The notes under the pieces were generated by a model that was given only the letters and a program-made list of their open reading frames with translations, had not been told where the DNA came from and did not search any database. Shown in pieces: positions 58,464-64,000 of a stretch of 64,000 bases of DNA; position 1 is the first letter of the stretch, and each line of letters opens with the position of its first letter. The translations under genes were made by a program, and so were the position numbers. This stretch comes from Pseudomonas tolaasii NCPPB 2192 (lineage in GTDB: Bacteria; Pseudomonadota; Gammaproteobacteria; Pseudomonadales; Pseudomonadaceae), in assembly GCF_002813445.1 (NCBI RefSeq), contig NZ_PHHD01000001.1, forward strand, positions 1,922,001 through 1,986,000, written 5' to 3'.

Positions 58464-59738
58464 TCAGGCCTTCACTTCTCCCAGCGGCGCCAGCTTCGCC
58501 AGCTTCAACGCCACCAGTAACGCGCCGATCAGCAGCGCGATAATGAACCCGCCAATCCCGTTCCACCCGGCAAAGTGCCAGAAGAACCCGCCCGCCGTGC
58601 CTGCAATGCTCGATCCCACGTAATAGCAGAACAGATACAGCGACGACGCTTGGCCCTTGGCCTTCACCGCGCGCCGGCCGATCCAGCTGCTGGCCACCGA
58701 ATGGGCGCCGAAGAAACCGAAGGTGAAGATCAGCATGCCCGGCACCACCAGCCACAGCGGCGTGAACAGGGTCAGCGCCATACCGGCAAGCATCAGCACA
58801 ATGGTGCCCCACAACACGCGACGGCGGCCGAGGCGGTCGGCCAGGGAGCCGATCTTCGCCGAACTGTAGATGCCGGTCAGGTACACCAGCGAGAGCAGGC
58901 CGACCACGGCCTGGCTCATCCCGTAGGGTTGCGCCAGCAGGCGATAACCGATGTAGTTGAACATCGTGACAAAGGCGCCCATCAGCAGGAAACCTTCAAG
59001 GAACAACCAGGGCAGGCCCGCATCCTTGAAGTGCATGACAAACCCGTTCAGCAGGTTGCGCGGTTTGAGGCTGCTGGTGCGGAAGTTGCGCGATTCGGGG
59101 AGGACTTTCCAGAACACTGTCGCCGCGATCAGCGCCAGGGCGCCGATGATCAGCATCGCGGTGTGCCAGCTGACGAAGTCGATCAGCACGCCGATGATCA
59201 GGCGCCCGCTCATGCCGCCAATCGCGTTGCCGCCGATATAGAGCCCCATGGCCAGGCCGATATGCTGCGGGTGGATTTCTTCGCTCAAGTAAGTCATCGC
59301 CACCGCGGCCAGCCCGCTCAACGACAGGCCCACCAGTGCACGCATCAGCAAAATGCCTTCCCAGGTCGGCATCAAGCCGCTGGCGATGGTGGCCAGCGCT
59401 GCGCAGAACAGCGCGGCGACCATCACCGGTTTGCGCCCCAGCCGGTCGGAAATCGGCCCGGTAATCAGCAAACCCAGCGCCAGCATGGCGGTGGCAACCG
59501 ACAGGATCAGACTGCTCTGCGCCGCATTGATCGAGAATTCATGAGAGAGCGCCGGCATCATCGGCTGCACGCAATACAGCAGGGCAAACGTGGCAAAACC
59601 GCCAGAGAACAGCGCCAGCACCGTGCGCATGAACATCGGCGTGCCTTTTTCGATGTACTCGTCATTGAGCTGGGCCACCACCTCATTCAAAGCGGTGGGC
59701 GGGACTTCTTGAGTGAATGGCGCGACAGCAGATTTCAC
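58464..59738 (-). CDS. MFS transporter (YnfM/AraJ-type exporter)
   Basis: Inner-membrane drug/proton or sugar-efflux type transporter, 424 residues, with 12 predicted helices in two halves. Motifs include TGPISDRLGRKPVMVAALF (motif A, loop 2-3), SRLIIG-type GGMSGRLIIGVLIDF and KIGSLADRLGRRRVLWG in the second half. A hydrophilic N-terminus of about 35 residues precedes the first helix. The start is a GTG at 59738, five bases after GAGG; the open frame runs 25 codons further. It is divergent from a LysR gene with palindromes in the gap, so it is probably under its control. The substrate is unknown. Confidence 0.87.
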   Translation of the reverse strand: MKSAVAPFTQEVPPTALNEVVAQLNDEYIEKGTPMFMRTVLALFSGGFATFALLYCVQPMMPALSHEFSINAAQSSLILSVATAMLALGLLITGPISDRLGRKPVMVAALFCAALATIASGLMPTWEGILLMRALVGLSLSGLAAVAMTYLSEEIHPQHIGLAMGLYIGGNAIGGMSGRLIIGVLIDFVSWHTAMLIIGALALIAATVFWKVLPESRNFRTSSLKPRNLLNGFVMHFKDAGLPWLFLEGFLLMGAFVTMFNYIGYRLLAQPYGMSQAVVGLLSLVYLTGIYSSAKIGSLADRLGRRRVLWGTIVLMLAGMALTLFTPLWLVVPGMLIFTFGFFGAHSVASSWIGRRAVKAKGQASSLYLFCYYVGSSIAGTAGGFFWHFAGWNGIGGFIIALLIGALLVALKLAKLAPLGEVKA

Positions 59739-59781
59739 GGGGACCTCGGGGAGGAAAAGCCTGCCAGGACTGGCACTGCAA

Positions 59782-59850
59782 AAAGAATATAGCTGGCTAA
59801 TGATTCTTTCCAATATATTGTTCGACCTGTTTGATAGGTTTTGCGACCTA
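59782..59850. promoter_or_regulatory. Palindromes in the MFS/LysR divergent gap (operator candidates)
   Basis: Three inverted repeats: AAAGAAT, 14 bases, ATTCTTT (59782-59809); CAATATATTG (59811-59820); and TAGGT, 6 bases, ACCTA (59835-59850). The gap is AT-rich compared with flanking genes. LysR proteins typically bind dyads of this kind. Confidence 0.5.
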
Positions 59851-59861
59851 ATGAGGCTTCA

Positions 59862-60791
59862 ATGGAATTACGTCATTTGCGGTACTTCATCGCGGTCGCC
59901 GAAGAACTGCACTTCGGCCGCGCCGCGCAGGTGCTGGGCATTTCCCAGCCGCCCCTGAGCCAGCAGATTCAGGCCCTGGAGCAGGAGGTGGGCGCGCGGT
60001 TATTCGAGCGGACCAATCGTCGGGTCGAGTTGAGCGAGGCGGGGCGGCTGTTCCTGCACGAGGCGCGGTTGGTGCTGGCCCAGGTCGACAAGGCCTCCGA
60101 TGTGGCACGCCGTGCGCAATTGGGTGAGTTGGGGGAACTGAAGATTGGCTTCACGTCGTCAGCGCCGTTCAATGCGAGCATTCCCCAGGCGATTTTTGCC
60201 TTTCGCCAGGCCTACCCGGCGGTGCACCTGAATTTGCAGGAAATGAGCAGCACCGAAGTCGCAGAGTCGCTGGTGGATGAGTCGATCCAGGTCGGCTTGA
60301 TGCGTCCGCTGCCGTTGCCGGATTCGTTGAGTGTCATCGAGCTGATGCGCGAACCGTTGGTGGCCGTATTGAACGCGGGTCACCCGCTGGTCGAAGGCAG
60401 CGAGCGTGGCTTGCACCTGGAGCAGTTATCGGAGGAGCCGTTTGTATTCTTTCCGCGCAGCTATGGCAGCGGCCTCTACGCGCAATTGATCAACCTGGCC
60501 CGCGACGCCGGCTTCAGCCCGCGCTTCGCCCAGGAAGCCGGGGAAGCGATGACCATCATCGGCTTGGTGGCGGCGGGGCTCGGCGTGTCGGTGCTGCCGG
60601 CGTCGTACCAGCGCATTCGTATTGATGGCGTGGTGTACCGCACCTTGCTCGATCAAGAGGCGGTGACGGCGGTGTGGCTGGTGCAACGCAAGGGCGCGCA
60701 AATGCCGATGGCAGAGGCGTTTGTGGAGTTATTGACGCGAATCCATGTGGGAGCTGGCTTGCCTGCGATCGCATCACCTCGGTTCACCTGA
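59862..60791 (+). CDS. LysR-family transcriptional regulator
   Basis: A 309-residue regulator, normal for the family. The winged helix-turn-helix is at 1-60 (MELRHLRYFIAVAEELHFGRAAQVLGISQPPLSQQIQALE), then a linker helix and a two-lobe effector domain (LKIGFTSSAPFN, VGLMRPLP, GLGVSVLPASYQRI). The ATG has ATGAGG 10 bases upstream. The last 17 codons lie inside a REP repeat: VGAGLPAIA is the translation of GTGGGAGCTGGCTTGCC and what follows. So the C-terminus is of repeat origin. It probably regulates the divergent MFS gene. Confidence 0.9.
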   Translation: MELRHLRYFIAVAEELHFGRAAQVLGISQPPLSQQIQALEQEVGARLFERTNRRVELSEAGRLFLHEARLVLAQVDKASDVARRAQLGELGELKIGFTSSAPFNASIPQAIFAFRQAYPAVHLNLQEMSSTEVAESLVDESIQVGLMRPLPLPDSLSVIELMREPLVAVLNAGHPLVEGSERGLHLEQLSEEPFVFFPRSYGSGLYAQLINLARDAGFSPRFAQEAGEAMTIIGLVAAGLGVSVLPASYQRIRIDGVVYRTLLDQEAVTAVWLVQRKGAQMPMAEAFVELLTRIHVGAGLPAIASPRFT

Positions 60792-60831
60792 TCCACCGAG
60801 GCGCCCGCATCGCAGGCAAGCCAGCTCCCAC
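60747..60831. repeat. REPIN, class 1, overlapping the LysR gene end
   Basis: Forward arm starts inside the LysR coding sequence (60747) and a reverse arm ends at 60831. The arms are about 40 bases apart. The LysR stop lies in the loop. Confidence 0.9.
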
Positions 60832-60840
60832 AGGGGCCGA

Positions 60841-61236
60841 TCAATTCATGCCATTACTGCGCAGTGCCGCCAAAATATCCCGATCCAGCATGCTCACCCA
60901 ACGGTTGTAGTTGCGATGGATCTTGCCGTCCTTGTAGCCCAGGTCGCGGCTGTCGCGGTAGGTGATGGCGTAGCTGTTGCGGGTGTAGCGGATGTCGATG
61001 GCCGCATAGAACTGGCCGCGCACGGTGATTTCGGCCTGCACCAGTTGCGGGCTCAGGCGCTGCACGGACCATTCGCGTTTTTGCAGCGCGGTGACGATCA
61101 CCTGTTTCATTTTCTCTTCGCTGGCTTGCGGGTTGGCCGCCAGCTCATGCTGGGTGTTGAGCACCGGTTTGCTGGTACAACCGGCGGTGGTCAGCAAGGC
61201 CAGGGTGATCAGGGTGGCGCGTAGCAGGGAAGACAT
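60841..61236 (-). CDS. Small lipoprotein, end of the aryl-polyene-type cluster
   Basis: A 131-residue protein with a lipoprotein signal MSSLLRATLITLALLTTAGC; the Cys at 20 is the lipid site, and Thr-Ser at the next positions predicts outer-membrane placement. I do not recognise the mature domain: it has helix QASEEKMKQVIVTALQKREW, followed by beta strands with AEITVRGQFYAAIDIRYTRNSYAITYRDS and a last helix. It begins 26 bases after the ketosynthase gene, with GGAGAAAA upstream, so it is the last gene of the same operon. Its role may be envelope assembly or transport of the cluster product; this is inference from position. Confidence 0.7.
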   Translation of the reverse strand: MSSLLRATLITLALLTTAGCTSKPVLNTQHELAANPQASEEKMKQVIVTALQKREWSVQRLSPQLVQAEITVRGQFYAAIDIRYTRNSYAITYRDSRDLGYKDGKIHRNYNRWVSMLDRDILAALRSNGMN

Positions 61237-61262
61237 TCCGTTTTCTCCAATTGATTAAAAAT

Positions 61263-62489
61263 TCAGGCCCAGCGGCGAAAGATCAGCGAGGTGTTGACGC
61301 CGCCGAATGCAAAGTTGTTGTTCATCACGTAGTCGTGGTGCATCTCGCGGAACTCGCCTTGCAGGTAATCCAGCTCGCCGCATTGCGGGTCGACTGAATC
61401 GAGGTTGAAGGTATGCACGTACTGGTCGCGGTTCATCATTTCGATGCTGAACCACGACTCCAGCGCGCCGCACGCGCCGAGGGTGTGGCCGAGGAAGCTT
61501 TTCTGCGAGCTGATGGGCATGCGGCTGCCGAACAGGCTACTGGTGGCCAGGGTTTCGGCGATGTCGCCTTGGTCGGTGGCGGTGCCGTGGCCGTTCACGT
61601 AGCCGATGGCCGACGGCTCAAGCCCGGCATCTTCCAGGGCCAGTTCCATCGCGCGGCGCATGGTTTTCTGCTCCGGGCGGGTGGTGTGCTGGCCGTCGGC
61701 GTTGCTGCCAAAGCCGACGATTTCAGCGTGGATATGTGCACCGCGCGCCAGCGCATGTTCCAGCTCTTCCAGCACCAGCATGCCGCCGCCTTCGCCGATC
61801 ACCAGGCCATCACGGCCGCTGTCGTAGGGGCGCGGGCTGGTTTGCGGTGCATCGTTTTTCAGGCTGGTGGCGTACAGCGCGTCGAACACCATGGCTTCGG
61901 TGGGGCACAGTTCTTCGGCGCCACCGGCGAGCATCAACGGCAAGCGCCCGAACTTGATGGCCTCGTAGGCATAACCGATGCCCTGGCTGCCGCTGGTGCA
62001 GGCGCTGGACGTGGGAATCAAACGGCCGGTCAGGCCAAAAAAGATGCTGATATTCGCCGCCGTGGTGTGCGGCATCATGCGCACATAGGAGTTGGCATTC
62101 AGCCCCTCGGCCACCGAGTTCAGCAGCATGTTGCCGAAGGCCTTGATCTCGTCGGTGCTGCCGGTGGACGAACCGCAGGCCACGCCCATGCGCCCGTCCT
62201 TGATCGACTCGTCGCCGAGCAGTCCGGCGTCCTGCAACGCGCGCTCTGCCGCCCACACCGCCAGACGCGAAACCCGGCCCATGCTGCGCAGCTGTTTGCG
62301 CGTCCAGTGCGCGGGCACAGCGAAATCGTCGATCGGCCCGGCCAGGCGCGTGTTCAATTCGGTAAAGCGGTCCCACTCATCCATACGCCGGATGCCACTG
62401 CGGTTGGCGCGGAAGTTGGCGGCGATGGTCTCCCAATCGCTGCCCAGGGATGTCATGCCGGCCATGCCGGTGACGACAACGCGTTTCAT
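61263..62489 (-). CDS. Beta-ketoacyl-ACP synthase (aryl polyene cluster, ApeR-like)
   Basis: FabF-type condensing enzyme of 408 residues with all catalytic residues: Cys in PTSSACTSGSQGIGYAYEA, His in NGHGTATDQGDIAE and Lys/His in SSQKSFLGHTLGACGALE. The ATG at 62489 gives MKRVVVTGMAGMTSLG and shares one base with the ketoreductase stop (TGATG). Together with the reductase, dehydratase and another synthase it makes a complete elongation module, the pattern of aryl polyene (xanthomonadin-like pigment) clusters, where two ketosynthases of this kind flank the KR and DH. The exact ape letter is inferred from order. Confidence 0.87.
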   Translation of the reverse strand: MKRVVVTGMAGMTSLGSDWETIAANFRANRSGIRRMDEWDRFTELNTRLAGPIDDFAVPAHWTRKQLRSMGRVSRLAVWAAERALQDAGLLGDESIKDGRMGVACGSSTGSTDEIKAFGNMLLNSVAEGLNANSYVRMMPHTTAANISIFFGLTGRLIPTSSACTSGSQGIGYAYEAIKFGRLPLMLAGGAEELCPTEAMVFDALYATSLKNDAPQTSPRPYDSGRDGLVIGEGGGMLVLEELEHALARGAHIHAEIVGFGSNADGQHTTRPEQKTMRRAMELALEDAGLEPSAIGYVNGHGTATDQGDIAETLATSSLFGSRMPISSQKSFLGHTLGACGALESWFSIEMMNRDQYVHTFNLDSVDPQCGELDYLQGEFREMHHDYVMNNNFAFGGVNTSLIFRRWA

Positions 62490-63217
62490 CAGCACAGGCC
62501 CCCGTTCACGGCCAGCACCTGGCGGGTGATGTAGCCGGCTTCAGCCGACATCAGGAAATTCACCGCACCTGCGACTTCCTCCGGTGTGCCCATGCGCTGC
62601 GCGGGGATCATCTTCATCAGCTCTTCCACCGGTACGTTCTCATCGAGCATGGCTGTGTCGATCAAGCCCGGCGCAACACAGTTGACGGTGATCTTGCGCT
62701 TGCCCAGCTCAATGGCCAGCGCCTTGGCGGCGCCGATCAAGCCGGCTTTGGACGCACTGTAATTGACCTGCCCACGGTTGCCGATCAGCCCGGACACCGA
62801 GGTGATGCACACGATGCGCCCGGCTGCGCGACGACGAATCATCGGCATCATCACCGGGTGCAGCACGTTGTAGAAACCGTCGAGGTTGGTGCGCATCACC
62901 ACGTCCCAGTCGTCTTCCGACAAGGCCGGGAAGGCTCCATCGCGAGTCAAACCGGCGTTGAGCACCACGCCGTAATAAGCGCCATGTTGTTCTACGTCGG
63001 CTTCCAGAATGTCCTTGCACGCTGCGCGATCCGCCACGTCGAATTGCAGCACCCGCGCCTTGCGGCCCAGGGCTTCGATCTCGACCTGCACCGCGTCGGC
63101 TTCAGTGCGACCACTGCGGCAATGCAGCACGATGTCATGCCCGGCCTGGGCCAGGCGCAACGCGATGGCGCGGCCGATGCCACGGCTGGAGCCGGTGACC
63201 AGTACGGATTCAGTCAT
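62489..63217 (-). CDS. 3-Oxoacyl-ACP reductase, FabG-like (aryl polyene cluster, ApeQ-like)
   Basis: SDR-family ketoreductase of 242 residues that reduces the beta-keto group with NADPH. The cofactor motif VTGSSRGIGRAIA is at residues 7-19, NAGLTRDG near residue 88, and the catalytic Ser-Tyr-Lys in SVSGLIGNRGQVNYSASKAGLIGAAK. It overlaps the dehydratase gene by four bases and the next ketosynthase by one, so translation is coupled along the operon. Confidence 0.88.
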   Translation of the reverse strand: MTESVLVTGSSRGIGRAIALRLAQAGHDIVLHCRSGRTEADAVQVEIEALGRKARVLQFDVADRAACKDILEADVEQHGAYYGVVLNAGLTRDGAFPALSEDDWDVVMRTNLDGFYNVLHPVMMPMIRRRAAGRIVCITSVSGLIGNRGQVNYSASKAGLIGAAKALAIELGKRKITVNCVAPGLIDTAMLDENVPVEELMKMIPAQRMGTPEEVAGAVNFLMSAEAGYITRQVLAVNGGLC

Positions 63218-63675
63218 GGCGTTTCGTCCTTCGATTCATCTAAATAATTGGCCGCCTGGGGCGGTCGAAATACGTTCAAGCGCGCGCTGGCCTGGATGCC
63301 GTCGCCGGTGAGGTGGCATTCGAACACCCCCATTCCGTTGTCGTCTTCCAGTGAGCGCAGGCCGTGGATGGTCAGTTCGGCGCCTGCCGGAAAGTGCTCC
63401 ACGTTGCACTCGAACTTGCGTGTGCCCAACAGGAACCCCAGTTCCACCGCTTCGCCTTTCTGGCGCGCGCGGCAACCGGCGTAGGCGGCCACGCTTTGCG
63501 CCATCAGCTCGATGCCGACCCAGGCGGGCAGGCTGCCGTCGTCGCGGTTGAACAGGCCGCCGGGTTTGACGGTCAGGCGGGTGTGGACCTGCTCTTCATC
63601 GAACGACAGCACCTGGTCGATCAGGATCATGTCGCCCGCGTGGGGCAGCAGTTCGGCGAGTGGCCAAGGGATCAT
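63214..63675 (-). CDS. 3-Hydroxyacyl-ACP dehydratase, hotdog fold (aryl polyene cluster, ApeP-like)
   Basis: A 153-residue hotdog protein of the ApeP type, which removes water to set the conjugated double bond. Motifs: LLPHAGDMILIDQVLSFDEEQVHTRLTV (with the conserved PHAGDM) and LPAWVGIELMAQSVAAYAGCRA (central helix). The ATG at 63675 overlaps the stop of the upstream synthase (ATGA); the open frame goes further but only as a shadow of that gene. The ending overlaps the reductase by four bases. Confidence 0.85.
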   Translation of the reverse strand: MIPWPLAELLPHAGDMILIDQVLSFDEEQVHTRLTVKPGGLFNRDDGSLPAWVGIELMAQSVAAYAGCRARQKGEAVELGFLLGTRKFECNVEHFPAGAELTIHGLRSLEDDNGMGVFECHLTGDGIQASARLNVFRPPQAANYLDESKDETP

Positions 63676-64000
63676 GGGGCCTCTCCAATAATCAGGCTGA
63701 CGTTGTTGCCGCCGAAGGCAAACGAGTTGCTCATCAGGCAGGTTTTTTTCAAGGTATCGCCGCAGTTGGCCCACTGCAGGGCGGGCAGCGCCGGGTCGGC
63801 CTGGCCGTCCCACACATGGGGCGGCAGCACGCCGTGGGTCAGGCTCAGCCAGCAGAACGCGGCTTCCAGTGCGCCTGCAGCGCCGAGGGTGTGGCCGCTC
63901 ATGGGCTTGGTTGACGAGCACGCCACGCCTTCGGGAAACAGGCTGGCGACGGCCAGGCTTTCCATGGCGTCGTTGTGCTGCGTGGCGGTGCCGTGCAGGT
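63672..64000 (-). CDS. Beta-ketoacyl-ACP synthase, C-terminal part (ApeO-like; 5' end outside window)
   Basis: The C-terminal 109 residues of a condensing enzyme that continues past the right edge. Read from the edge it runs LHGTATQHNDAMES, which holds the first active-site His, then SSTKPMSGHTLGAAGALEA (Lys and second His) and SNSFAFGGNNVSLIIG, the usual FabF C-terminus. The catalytic Cys is outside. It overlaps the dehydratase gene by four bases. It is the second ketosynthase in this cluster, which is typical of aryl polyene loci. Confidence 0.88.
   Translation of the reverse strand, partial: LHGTATQHNDAMESLAVASLFPEGVACSSTKPMSGHTLGAAGALEAAFCWLSLTHGVLPPHVWDGQADPALPALQWANCGDTLKKTCLMSNSFAFGGNNVSLIIGEAP

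Noticed and set aside
1..64000. Search for defence, toxin, prophage or mobile-element gene islands
   Set aside because: All gene blocks belong to conserved pseudomonad backbone or common metabolic clusters; no integrase, transposase, att duplication or composition break was seen.

Overview
The window is a 64 kb piece of chromosome from a Pseudomonas of the P. fluorescens group. The evidence is the high-GC coding pattern, the medium-chain polyhydroxyalkanoate (PHA) locus phaC1-phaZ-phaC2-phaD / phaF-phaI, the gene order hut ... opgGH ... tatABC-hisEI-ubiBJE ... hslVU ... argS-priA-rpmE-maeB-ponA-pil-aroKB-gltBD-hemE (the order I know, from memory, for P. aeruginosa around PA5030-PA5092), and more than a dozen intergenic REP/REPIN repeats with the GTGGGAGCTGGCTTGC core typical of P. 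fluorescens. It is almost wholly chromosomal backbone. I see no prophage, plasmid, transposase, CRISPR array, toxin-antitoxin or recognisable phage-defence locus, and no tRNA or rRNA gene.

Layout. 1-5.0 kb: end of histidine utilisation (hutI, hutG), an orphan betaine/choline-type binding protein, an esterase, proline iminopeptidase and dtd. 5.3-9.7 kb: opgGH, osmoregulated periplasmic glucans. 9.8-13.5 kb: a polar amino acid ABC transporter with two binding-protein paralogues, one permease and one ATPase. 13.7-17.7 kb: two paralogous chemoreceptors. 17.9-23.9 kb, minus strand: ubiE-ubiJ-ubiB-hisI-hisE-tatA-tatB-tatC-rsmE, closely packed (ubiquinone, histidine, Tat export, 16S rRNA methylation). 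24.0-31.1 kb: PHA synthesis, storage granule and depolymerisation genes. 31.4-33.8 kb: a DUF971 gene and the HslVU protease behind a near-consensus heat-shock promoter. 34.1-43.7 kb: a SPOR protein, argS, priA, rpmE, maeB and ponA. 43.9-47.5 kb: a pilMNOPQ-position operon in which several genes are reduced. 47.5-58.4 kb: aroK, aroB, a DamX-like protein, gltB, gltD and hemE. 58.5-60.8 kb: an MFS exporter divergent from a LysR regulator. 60.8-64 kb: the distal end of an aryl-polyene-type type II fatty-acid/polyketide cluster that runs off the right edge.

What stands out. The pil operon is not the usual one. PilM lacks the distal half of its nucleotide-binding fold, PilO and PilP are one polypeptide with no PilP lipoprotein signal, and PilQ is a 460-residue secretin without AMIN domains. 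This looks like a stripped-down, HofMNOPQ-like envelope machine. Other items are a chimeric REPIN (one repeat family nested precisely between the two 16-bp arms of another), a LysR protein whose C-terminus is encoded by a REP repeat, a 7-bp tandem repeat, a lysine-rich insert in OpgG, an ABC permease with an added periplasmic segment, and REPINs inside two operons. I did not find a convincing wholly new system. The reduced pil operon is the best candidate for follow-up.
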